NCBI GenBank assembly: GCA_900768015.1
Contig: CAAGBI010000075.1
Location: forward strand, 62,001-126,000
DNA: 64,000 bases
Direction of reading: 5' to 3'
Origin: an uncultured Alistipes sp.
Lineage (GTDB): Bacteria; Bacteroidota; Bacteroidia; Bacteroidales; Rikenellaceae
Shown: piece after piece, positions 35,529 through 42,917 of the stretch
Layout of the letters: each line of letters opens with the position of its first letter
Numbering within the stretch: the first letter of the stretch is position 1
Program-made: the position numbers and the translations under genes
Notes under the pieces: model-generated
What the model was told of the DNA's origin: nothing
The model's input: only the letters and a program-made list of their open reading frames with translations
The model's database searches: none

Positions 35529-36719
35529 TTACTTGATGTTACCCTTTATCGAGCCGGTGATGTTGTTGCCAGCATCGTCGTTGCAACCAAGCTCAATGGT
35601 CATGGCGTTGCCCTCGGTTGTGATGCGGATGATACCACCGCTCATAGGTGCCATAACATCGCCCTTGATGGTGTCGTCAGTGAGCTTCGCATACCATGAG
35701 CCTACCAAGCCGTCGCTACCAATAAGACCAGGAATAAATCTGTTGTTATAATCCTTGCTATCGGCGGGGAGAACCTGATAGATGCCATCGCAAGATGCTG
35801 AGTTTGTGGTGAACACCTCAAAGAAGAAGAGATCGTCGCCCTTGCGTGCCTCGACAAACCAGTTCTGCTGGCCCACCTCCAATGTGTCGCCATAGTTTGT
35901 TGCGGTAATCTCTGCACCCTCAATGTTAAACTCTACATCGCCAGAGAGTGTTGTGATGTGGGTTGTCGCAACAAGGTCACCCTCGTATGACACATAGTGT
36001 GTTGTGTCATCCTCCATCACGATGATGGCTGAGAACTTACCATTCTTAACAGTGACGGTAGCCTCTTTGAAAGATGTAGACTCCTTAACCTTGCCATCAG
36101 CGCCTGTTACAGCATACCAACTGCCATCGTCCGAGAAGGTCTTGTCGGCATAACTATTTGTAGTGTCAAACTTGTACTCGCCATCGGGAAGCACGGGATT
36201 CATCTCGTCAGCCTTAATGTTGCGATACATATCGAAGTAGTAGTACTTGCCATTAGCCTTGGCAGAAGCATCGGTCTTTACACCCACATCCGAAAGGATG
36301 ATGTAGTAGTTGTGCATAGCAGAGTACTCTGTGCCGAAGTAGATACCCTCAAAACGCTTAGCATTGAACACCACATCGTACTCGCTACCTGTCTGCTTAA
36401 CAGTGAATGTGGCCTCTGCGCTCTCATACTTCACAGTCACAACAACCTCGCGTACACTTGCTGTGGTGTTAGCTGTTGCTGTGAGGTTGATGACACTGCC
36501 ATTAACCTTAGCATCCAACCATGAGGCATCCTCCTTAACGCTAACCTTTGAGCCAGCGCCACCCTCGGTGTTGAAACTTACTTCAGCCACGCCACCATCG
36601 GCTGTAAACTCCACGCTCTCGGGAGTTACTGTCACAGACGCATTGGGCTGCTCTGCGGGCTCCTCGCATGCTACCATGATGAGCGATGCCAAGAGCAAAA
36701 TTGAAAAAATCTTCTTCAT
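35529..36719 (-). CDS. BACON + module A + module B lipoprotein (array protein 11)
   Basis: 396 residues from the ATG at 36719 (MKKIFSILLLASLIMVAC, Cys 18); the in-frame upstream start at 36779 overlaps the promoter. BACON at about 25-112 (FTADGGVAEVSFNTEGG, EATFTVKQTG), module A at about 115-240 (EGIYFGTEYSAMHNYYIILS, YYFDMYR, LPDGEYKFD, THYVSYEG) and module B at about 250-395 (ITATNYGDTLEVGQQNW, DDAGNNITGSIKG). Same domain order as array proteins 3 and 4 on the other strand. A TACCTTTG box is at about 36759-36766. Confidence 0.8.
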   Translation of the reverse strand: MKKIFSILLLASLIMVACEEPAEQPNASVTVTPESVEFTADGGVAEVSFNTEGGAGSKVSVKEDASWLDAKVNGSVINLTATANTTASVREVVVTVKYESAEATFTVKQTGSEYDVVFNAKRFEGIYFGTEYSAMHNYYIILSDVGVKTDASAKANGKYYYFDMYRNIKADEMNPVLPDGEYKFDTTNSYADKTFSDDGSWYAVTGADGKVKESTSFKEATVTVKNGKFSAIIVMEDDTTHYVSYEGDLVATTHITTLSGDVEFNIEGAEITATNYGDTLEVGQQNWFVEARKGDDLFFFEVFTTNSASCDGIYQVLPADSKDYNNRFIPGLIGSDGLVGSWYAKLTDDTIKGDVMAPMSGGIIRITTEGNAMTIELGCNDDAGNNITGSIKGNIK

Positions 36720-36798
36720 GTAGTGTATCTGTTTTTTAGTTATAGACAAATTACGCACAAAGGTATACAAAATTTTCAAAATATGCTAATTATATATG

Positions 36799-36830
36799 GA
36801 AAAAGGCTACCACAAACTGTGGTAACCTCC
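36799..36830 (-). terminator. Terminator of obg
   Basis: Minus strand: GGTTACCACA, 3-nt loop, TGTGGTAGCC, then five T residues, about 30 nt after the obg stop. Confidence 0.8.
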
Positions 36831-36859
36831 TTCGCGAACTTATATTATTATGGATTGTT

Positions 36860-37876
36860 CTACTTTGTGAGTGCTCGCCAGAGCATATCCTTGAGCTGCG
36901 TGATGTTCATGTTCGCAACCGAAGAGATGAAGATGGACTCGATGCCCTCGGGAAGATGAGCCTTCATCTGCTCGATAAGCTCCTCGTCGAGCATGTCGCA
37001 CTTAGTGATAGCCAGGAAACGCTCCTTATCCAATAGCTCGGGGTTGTACTGCGTGAGCTCACCCAACAAGATGTCGTAGTCGGCGGCGATGTCGTCGCTG
37101 TCGGCGGGAATCATAAAGAGCAACACCGAGTTACGCTCGATGTGGCGCAAGAAGCGTGTTCCGAGACCGCGACCCTCATGTGCACCCTCGATGATACCTG
37201 GGATGTCGGCCATGACGAATGAGTGGTCGTCGCGCACCGACACGATGCCGAGGTTAGGCTCGAGAGTCGTAAAGGCGTAGTTTGCAATCTTGGGCTTTGC
37301 TGCCGACACCACCGAAAGGAGTGTCGACTTACCCGCATTGGGGAAGCCCACAAGGCCTACATCTGCCAAGACCTTAAGCTCAAGGATGAATGCGCCCTCC
37401 TCGCCCTCCTCGCCCGGCTGTGCGTAGCGGGGTGTCTGGTTTGTTGCTGTGCGGAAGTGCCAGTTGCCCAAGCCGCCACGGCCACCCTTGAGTAGCACGA
37501 GCTGCTCGCCATGCTCCGTAACCTCGCCCACAGACTCGGTGTATGTCTCGCCTGTCTCCTCGTCGGTATATACGCGCTTGGCTACCGTGCCGAGGGGTAC
37601 GGGGATGATGATGTCCTTGGCGTCGGCACCTGTTGAGCGTGCGCCATGACCATTCTCGCCATCCTCAGCAAACTGGTGGCGCTTATATTTGAGGTGGATA
37701 AGTGTCCAATACTGGCTGTCGCCCTGAAGAATGATGCTACCGCCCTTACCGCCGTCGCCACCATCGGGGCCACCGAAGGCTACGAACTTCTCACGACGGA
37801 AGTGGCATGAGCCAGCACCACCGTGACCTGAGCGTGCAAAAATCTTAACATAGTCGACAAAGTTACTTCCTGCCAT
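36860..37876 (-). CDS. obg: GTPase Obg/CgtA
   Basis: 338 residues, normal for Bacteroidota Obg without a long C-terminal extension. The Gly-rich Obg fold spans 1-158 (FGGPDGGDGGKGG, LKGGRGGLGN), followed by the G domain: G1 GFPNAGKS at 177-184, switch motif in 'MADIPGIIEGAHEGRGLG' (G3 DIPG) and NKxD variant TKCD. It is a late 50S assembly and stress GTPase. A TATCTTTG -7 box lies at 37902-37909, 26 nt ahead of the ATG. It marks the return to core genes after the lipoprotein array. Confidence 0.96.
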   Translation of the reverse strand: MAGSNFVDYVKIFARSGHGGAGSCHFRREKFVAFGGPDGGDGGKGGSIILQGDSQYWTLIHLKYKRHQFAEDGENGHGARSTGADAKDIIIPVPLGTVAKRVYTDEETGETYTESVGEVTEHGEQLVLLKGGRGGLGNWHFRTATNQTPRYAQPGEEGEEGAFILELKVLADVGLVGFPNAGKSTLLSVVSAAKPKIANYAFTTLEPNLGIVSVRDDHSFVMADIPGIIEGAHEGRGLGTRFLRHIERNSVLLFMIPADSDDIAADYDILLGELTQYNPELLDKERFLAITKCDMLDEELIEQMKAHLPEGIESIFISSVANMNITQLKDMLWRALTK

Positions 37877-37952
37877 AATCTCTTCTTATTAAATTCGGGC
37901 ACAAAGATACAAAAAAAATCCAATATACCTTCACCTCACATAAATATATGTG

Positions 37953-39095
37953 TTACCAGCTCCACACATCGAAGTAGACCACCTTGTGGTCGTGGATGAT
38001 GATGCGTATTAGATCATGGCTCCAATCGGTTATCTCACACATATTGCGGATAAGTCTCTTGTCATCCCATAAGGTAAATGGCGCCATATAATACTCGTAT
38101 GAAAATGGATAATAGTCATATCTCTTGCGCTCCTCTCTCTCCGCATCGGGATTGTCCTTGTACAGAATGGCGAATATCTCCTCGGATGATTGAAGGTAGG
38201 AGTAGTCGCAAGGAGTTAATCCCTTGTCGGTCAGATCGTATAAGCCCTTGTTACACTTAAGTTGGTAATTGGAACTTATGTGAGTCCATTTATTATCACG
38301 AATATAGAGCGTGTCGCAGTCGTAGTTGATGATGCCACTCTCGTCTATTATTTGAGAGTATCGCTTCATATAATCATTGAGGTGTAATTTGATGCGCCCC
38401 ACTTTTGCCTTGTTCTTTTTGTCATCTCTGGAAATTACGCGAGTATAGCGGCACTTTTTGTTGCTTACCTGGCGCGTGATGTCACTAAAACAGTTAACAT
38501 CATCTATTTGCTGCGCTCTGTGAATCTCCAATTTCCCCAAGTTGGTGGACTCGAAGCGGTACTTGGTGGTGTCGTTCCAATTTCGCTTATTCGCGGTGTT
38601 GACAATCTCATATCTCGAGCGAGTTGGATTGTAGTCCCAAGTGAAACTTTCGCCATCGCTAAGCATAAATGTTGCACGCTTCCATGCGGGATTTAATCTG
38701 CGAGGTTCAGCGAAGATGTGTGTCTCGTGACTATCCGTCAACTCAATCCAAAGATACATCACACCGCAAGGTAGTTTAATGCGATTCCTTCTAGTGTATT
38801 TTCGAATCGACTCTAATTCGTGTCTGTATGGGGCGGCATAACGAAAACGGTAGTTCGGACTTTTTTTGTTGAGTTGACGCATCAGCCCGTTGGTGATGTC
38901 GGCATTAAGCTCCTCAGCAGGGTACTCTATTCCATCATACTTAAAACGTATCGTGTAGAACTCATAATTGCTGAACCAATTCCTTGTCTCCAAAGTTTTG
39001 ATTATCATGTCGGAGAGCACATCGGGGTGTGGCATCTGCGCTCGCACCGCCACAATAGAGAATATACCAACGAGGAGCAGTAATAACTTTTTCAT
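37953..39095 (-). CDS. Exported protein of unknown function
   Basis: 380 residues from the ATG at 39095 (MKKLLLLLVGIFSIVAVRAQ, signal peptide, probably cleaved after RA); the start eight codons earlier gives no advantage. I recognise no family. The mature protein is rich in Arg, Tyr and Asp with only a few long hydrophobic runs, has segments such as CGVMYLWIELTDSHETHIF and YDYYPFSYEYYMAPFTLWDD, and looks beta-rich and periplasmic. A 32-bp leader sequence shared with the HTH gene lies just upstream (39107-39138). It opens the accessory segment 37.9-42 kb. Confidence 0.7.
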   Translation of the reverse strand: MKKLLLLLVGIFSIVAVRAQMPHPDVLSDMIIKTLETRNWFSNYEFYTIRFKYDGIEYPAEELNADITNGLMRQLNKKSPNYRFRYAAPYRHELESIRKYTRRNRIKLPCGVMYLWIELTDSHETHIFAEPRRLNPAWKRATFMLSDGESFTWDYNPTRSRYEIVNTANKRNWNDTTKYRFESTNLGKLEIHRAQQIDDVNCFSDITRQVSNKKCRYTRVISRDDKKNKAKVGRIKLHLNDYMKRYSQIIDESGIINYDCDTLYIRDNKWTHISSNYQLKCNKGLYDLTDKGLTPCDYSYLQSSEEIFAILYKDNPDAEREERKRYDYYPFSYEYYMAPFTLWDDKRLIRNMCEITDWSHDLIRIIIHDHKVVYFDVWSW

Positions 39096-39106
39096 CTCTA
39101 CTTCAG

Positions 39107-39138
39107 AATTTTTCTGCAAGTTAACACTTATTTTTCAA
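39107..39138 (-). repeat. 32-bp leader repeat, copy 1 (possible promoter)
   Basis: Differs at one base from 39888-39919. On the minus strand, together with its flank, it offers TTG, 20 nt, TAACTTG, close to a -33/-7 pair, 8-12 nt before the start codons of the genes at 39095 and 39880. It may be a duplicated promoter/leader. Confidence 0.6.
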
Positions 39139-39158
39139 GATAGCAACACTTTTCTTGG

Positions 39159-39452
39159 TTATTGGTTAGTTGCTCTTTTGCGCTTGATGTAGAAATATGC
39201 CACGACGACGAAAATCGCTAAGCCAAGGTTGAGGATTGCTTCGCGCGCGATATGTTGCATAAGGTTGTCTATGAGATGATTGCCGCAGTTGCGACTGTGT
39301 TCATCTAATTCGCTCATTATTGCGCTTGCTTCATGCTTTGTGTAGTGGCCCTCTACGGCGATGCCGATGAAATTGAATAGCTGTCGCAATAGGTTGAAAA
39401 TGAGGATTGTGGCGATTGCCCAGTCAATCCATTTAGTCTTTATTTTAGCCAT
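39159..39452 (-). CDS. Small two-TM protein, paralogue of the RHS-linked gene at 41325
   Basis: 97 residues with hydrophobic segments at about 11-33 (WAIATILIFNLLRQLFNFIG) and about 72-90 (LNLGLAIFVVVAYFYI), and a basic C-terminus. The protein at 41325-41633 has the same plan: W near the start, N-x-L-x-Q in TM1, G-x-A-x-E-x-HY after TM1, R-[DE]-A-[IL]-LN before TM2 and AIFV in TM2. The other copy overlaps a toxin-like gene, so this one may be an orphan immunity protein (inference). No known family is recognised. Confidence 0.7.
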   Translation of the reverse strand: MAKIKTKWIDWAIATILIFNLLRQLFNFIGIAVEGHYTKHEASAIMSELDEHSRNCGNHLIDNLMQHIAREAILNLGLAIFVVVAYFYIKRKRATNQ

Positions 39453-39664
39453 AATGTTTTAGAAATCGCTATTATATGTGATATGAACTGACAAATGTCG
39501 AACACATGTCGAGCAAGCGGCAAACTTGCCCCAAGCCCTCCTTTGATCTAACAACATCGCCCCACCTCCTTGCGGGTTATTGAATATGTCTGCAACTGCG
39601 TCGGTGTTCTCTTTGTTCATGGGTTACATTTTTGTAACCCAAAATAACTAAGGGAAGTCCTGAT

Positions 39665-39880
39665 TTATAAGTGTACCTTTTGTAGCTCCTCACCCAACTT
39701 GTGTAGGTAGTTCTCAATATCCATAAGTCGCTCAAATGATGGGCGCTTCTTTCCTCCGACATACTGCCTCATAAGCGCAGGGTTTATATTCATACCCTTT
39801 GCCACTTGCTGTACATTCAACTCGGGGAAGCGCTCGAATAGTGAGGCGATTACATTGTCATACATTGTAAGATTCTCCAT
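39665..39880 (-). CDS. Small helix-turn-helix DNA-binding protein
   Basis: 71 residues from the ATG at 39880 (MENLTMYDNVIASLFERFPE); a TTG three codons earlier is less likely. It carries an HTH-like core (about 20-55: LNVQQVAKGMNINPALMRQYVGGKKRPSFERLMDIENYL, given here as two helices around 'MNINPALMRQYV'). The pattern is XRE-like but short. It lies among the palindrome copies and could bind them or regulate neighbours, which is inference. Copy 2 of the 32-bp leader repeat lies just upstream. Confidence 0.75.
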   Translation of the reverse strand: MENLTMYDNVIASLFERFPELNVQQVAKGMNINPALMRQYVGGKKRPSFERLMDIENYLHKLGEELQKVHL

Positions 39881-39887
39881 AGTAGCC

Positions 39888-39919
39888 AATTTTTCTGCAA
39901 GTTAACACTTATTTTCCAA
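39888..39919 (-). repeat. 32-bp leader repeat, copy 2
   Basis: 31 of 32 bases match 39107-39138. It is immediately upstream of the HTH gene start; see copy 1 for the promoter-like elements. Confidence 0.6.
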
Positions 39920-40057
39920 TAAAGCAACCCCTCACCCGATTTTGGGTTACAAAAATGTAACCCGCGATATCGATACATAAGTATGTCATCCTGAGCATAG
40001 CGAAGGATCTCCTCGCAGTCAATGAGTTTTGTGTGAGGTTACATTTCTGTAACCCGT

Positions 40058-40104
40058 GACAGATGTGGTGGTTGTTCTACACAAGGAAATAGCCCGCTGT
40101 ATTC
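40058..40104. repeat. 47-bp direct repeat, copy 1
   Basis: Matches 41890-41936 at all but two positions (starts GACAGATGTGGTGG, ends GCTGTATTC). In both places it directly follows a palindrome copy; in this copy a second palindrome follows. Confidence 0.8.
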
Positions 40105-40199
40105 ATGGGTTACATTTTTGTAACCCGTGAGGTCGTAAATGTTTGTAGTATTGTGTGAGTGACCCCTTAGTGTTCGCGGGTTACATTTTTGTAACCCGC

Positions 40200-41332
40200 G
40201 AGTTGGGCGCTGAAATTATTGAGGCAGGCTTGCAAATGTCGTATAATCTTTGTAACTTGCCAAAGCAAATTACTGCAGCGAACGGCACATCAGTAAAATA
40301 TAGTTATTTCGCTGATGGCACAAAGTTCAAGGCGGTAAATGCAGCAGGCAATGGATTTGCCTATACTGGTTCTTTGAGATGGAGTGTGGAAAATGGCACA
40401 TTAACTCCCGAGAGTGTAGCAATCACTGGTGGTCGTGCGGTATATTCAAGCAATGGTTGGGCTGCTAACTATTATATTACCGACCATTTGGGTAGTGTGC
40501 GTGCAGTAACCGATGCTGATGGTGAGGGCTTGACACCTATGACTATATGCCTTATGGTAGTGAGTTCACAACCGACACCGACAATATCACCGACTACCGT
40601 TTTACTGGTAAGGAGAAGCAGCTGATGTTTGGTAATAGCAATGTTTATGATTCATTTGCTCGTTTCCAGAATACCACTGGTCGCTTTATGTCTATTGACC
40701 CGAAGGCAGAGAGTTTCTACCATATCTCGCCTTATACCTATTGTGCGGGCGATCCAGTGAATTTGGTGGATCCGGATGGTGAGAAACCTCGTATATATAT
40801 TCAAGGTGGGATTTTGGGACACGCATTCATATCTATTGGGGAAGGCAAAGATTTAATTATATACTCATATGGAAGATATGGTGCACTATATGAGTTTCTT
40901 GGGAGAACTTGGGGTAGTGCTAATCCTACTGGAGAAGGTGTGATGTGTAAATATGAAGGCGAAGAAGCTTATGATTTTTTAAATAAGCACAAAGCTGAAA
41001 TTATGGCCGTTTTCGAGGTAAATAGCAACGATGATTCTAAAATTATGTCATATTACGATGCCATGTTAGATCCAAACAAACGACCTACCAACAGATCTAA
41101 AAATACACATAATGATAAAAACGCATATGTTATTGGTTCGTACCATATTATAAAGAATAATTGTGTTAAAAAGACACTCGAAGGGGTTAATTTGGTTAAT
41201 ACTTACATCGATGGGAACTATACAATGCCTGCATCATTGCATTATGCTTTGATTCAAAAAACTCGAGAAAATGGAAGCTATATTACAGAAATTAGTATAA
41301 ATGACATTCTAAACTACAGCAGAAATGATTGA
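40200..41332 (+). pseudogene. 5'-truncated, frameshifted RHS-repeat gene with C-terminal toxin-like tip
   Basis: The frame from about 40203 reads through RHS/YD sequence (MSYNLCNLPKQITAANGT, YYITDHLGSVRAVTDADGEG) with the N-terminal thousand-plus residues absent. Near 40530-40540 the frame shifts: the continuation YDYMPYGSE, YRFTGKEKQ and the RHS-core end GRFMSIDPKAE, NLVDPDG runs in another frame to 41332. A one-base loss explains it. After the core (40787 on), about 180 AT-rich residues form a unique tip with GHAFISIG and NNCVKK, a His-then-Cys order like circularly permuted NlpC/P60 or LRAT-type papain folds. The truncation point abuts a palindrome copy. Non-functional as an RHS shell; whether the tip is still expressed is unknown. 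Confidence 0.8.
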
Positions 41333-41633
41333 TAAAAATTTTATTGCAATTATCAAAAAAAATTGGAAGACTTGGGTGATATATGCAATTCTTGTATCTA
41401 ATATCTTATTGCAAGTAATCAAGTTAATGGGTTATGCATTTGAAGCACATTATATCTTTTTTGAATTTAGAGGTATATTAAATGATTTGGATTCTTCTAT
41501 GTATGAAATGGGTATAAATAATGTTAAACTAATATATGGTTGGTTATGTCGTGATGCTTTGCTAAATACATGTTTTGCAATCTTTGTCTTTATTGTGTAT
41601 CGACATGCAAAAGCAAAGACCGCAAAGCAATAG
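41325..41633 (+). CDS. Small two-TM protein, candidate immunity protein of the RHS tip
   Basis: 102 residues. It overlaps the end of the RHS remnant by 8 nt (shared ATGATTGA), implying translational coupling. Hydrophobic segments at about 16-38 (WVIYAILVSNILLQVIKLMG) and about 75-92 (LLNTCFAIFVFIVY), basic C-terminus. Paralogue of the gene at 39159-39452 (see there). Position directly after a polymorphic-toxin tip is the usual place of an immunity gene; the membrane location would fit a toxin acting at the envelope. Both are inference. AT-rich compared with the neighbouring core genes. Confidence 0.7.
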   Translation: MIDKNFIAIIKKNWKTWVIYAILVSNILLQVIKLMGYAFEAHYIFFEFRGILNDLDSSMYEMGINNVKLIYGWLCRDALLNTCFAIFVFIVYRHAKAKTAKQ

Positions 41634-41668
41634 TTGCCTATATAACCTACATATATTACTAACTTTAT

Positions 41669-41770
41669 ATGACCAAAACAACCCGCATCGTATGCTTGTG
41701 CATACTCGGTGCGGTGGGGACACTCTGCGGTGTCTCCACCATCAATGCGCCCATAACGGAAGATAAATAA
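41669..41770 (+). CDS. Possible 33-residue membrane peptide
   Basis: ATG at 41669 to TAA at 41770 encodes MTKTTRIVCLCILGAVGTL followed by a short polar end (NAPITEDK). A single hydrophobic segment flanked by basic residues would suit a small membrane peptide. It lies 35 nt after the candidate immunity gene, before two palindrome copies. There is no homology evidence, so it may be chance. Confidence 0.3.
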   Translation: MTKTTRIVCLCILGAVGTLCGVSTINAPITEDK

Positions 41771-41889
41771 TTAGTTATGCCCCTCCTCCTTGCGGGTTAC
41801 ATTTGTGTAACCCAAAATAGGGTAGGGCGAGTGTGTGTGCAGTTGTGTTTGCGTCCCCTTTGTTCATGGGTTACATTTTTGTAACCCGC

Positions 41890-41936
41890 GACAGATGTGG
41901 TGGTTGTTATACACAAGGAAATAGCCTGCTGTATTC
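41890..41936. repeat. 47-bp direct repeat, copy 2
   Basis: Two mismatches to 40058-40104. It follows the palindrome at 41868-41887 and ends just before a half palindrome, so this copy is the decayed version of the palindrome-47 bp-palindrome unit. Confidence 0.8.
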
Positions 41937-41960
41937 TTTGGTTACATTATTAGGCTGTCT

Positions 41961-42905
41961 CTACCAGTTTCTGAAGCTATCCCATGAGCTGTTCTGCTCG
42001 GCTATGGTCTCAATCGCATCGGGCAAGTTCACGAAGAAGTCGAAGCCCGTCCATGACTCAATCTGGTCCACGGTAGCGGTGTGCTTATCGTAGCCGCCCG
42101 AGTAGGACTTATTCTCGAACCAGAAGCCCACGGTGGTGGCATCCGCAACCTCGCCAGCGCTATTTGTATCAATCTTAAGCACAACCTTATAGAAGTAGTT
42201 GGGGATGGGAACACTCTTGTCGTCGTCCCTCGCAGAGGTATATTCTACGACCCTATCTTCGCCCTCCTTGTTGAAAGCCACGCCCGTAACGATATATATA
42301 AGTTCCTCCTCGCCAACCTTTTGGAGTGCTGCCTCGAGGCGCTGCCAGATGCCACCATTGAAGCCATCCTGCACCTGGGGCACGGAGTTGGTGACATAGA
42401 AGGTCTGCTCCTGCATGCTCTTAATGCCGTTGCGCGAGGCGTTGGGGATAAGGTGGCCACGCGAGTAGATGTCCGAGTCGGTGTAGCTGCGGCGGCAGAG
42501 GTTCACCTGATCCGAGATGCTGATGTAGGGGTTCCAGTCCCAGTTGCTGGGGCGCTCAATCTCTCCCATGTGTTTGCTCTCGAGGGGGTAGGCAACCCAC
42601 ATTGGGGTATAGGTGCTTCGGTCGTAGAGGAGCGAGTAGTTGCGCTCGCCGCCATCCATAACGGTCACCATCACCGCATCGGGATACTTGCCCTCGGGGG
42701 CTATGGCGGGCATCTCCAACCACTCGCCAGCAGGGATAATTGCAGCAGTGGTGGCATTGCTCTCCACCTTATTTTCGCTCGCGGGGCTTGCCACCTCTAC
42801 AGCGTCGCTGTCGCTATTTTCGTTGGTCGCAGTTGTCGCTCCCATGCACGAGTACATGAGGAGTGTGACAACGGTGGCCAAAGCGAGTGTCATATTGCGT
42901 TTCAT
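41961..42905 (-). CDS. Lipoprotein DNA/RNA non-specific endonuclease
   Basis: 314 residues, lipobox LLMYSC (Cys 20), so it is exported and lipid-anchored. The linker to about residue 70 is low complexity. The ENDO_NS/NUC fold follows with the catalytic motif SRGHLIPNASR (His 151; the usual DRGH has Ser at the first position) and the metal-ligand region YVTNSVPQVQDGFNGGIW. These ββα-metal nucleases degrade DNA and RNA, probably for nutrient scavenging. It is convergent to the RHS remnant; the next upstream gene is the esterase (12-nt gap). Confidence 0.88.
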   Translation of the reverse strand: MKRNMTLALATVVTLLMYSCMGATTATNENSDSDAVEVASPASENKVESNATTAAIIPAGEWLEMPAIAPEGKYPDAVMVTVMDGGERNYSLLYDRSTYTPMWVAYPLESKHMGEIERPSNWDWNPYISISDQVNLCRRSYTDSDIYSRGHLIPNASRNGIKSMQEQTFYVTNSVPQVQDGFNGGIWQRLEAALQKVGEEELIYIVTGVAFNKEGEDRVVEYTSARDDDKSVPIPNYFYKVVLKIDTNSAGEVADATTVGFWFENKSYSGGYDKHTATVDQIESWTGFDFFVNLPDAIETIAEQNSSWDSFRNW

Positions 42906-42917
42906 GGTAGAGCGGGT

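Larger units (their letters stand above)
39621..41887. repeat. Seven dispersed copies of a 20-bp palindrome
   Basis: The unit GGGTTACATTTTTGTAACCC (8-bp arms, 4-nt centre) occurs at 39621-39640, 39944-39963 (inverted centre), 40036-40055 (one arm base changed), 40107-40126, 40178-40197 (arms extended by CGC/GCG), 41794-41813 (one centre base changed) and 41868-41887; a half copy starts at about 41940. All are in non-coding or pseudogene-flanking DNA around the HTH gene and RHS remnant. Spacing is irregular and there is no T-run, so they are neither CRISPR repeats nor ordinary terminators. They may be REP-like elements or protein-binding sites. Confidence 0.9.

Noticed and set aside
39621..41887. 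Palindrome cluster as a CRISPR array
   Set aside because: Repeat spacing is irregular (from 52 to about 1600 bp), the unit is a full palindrome and there are no cas genes.
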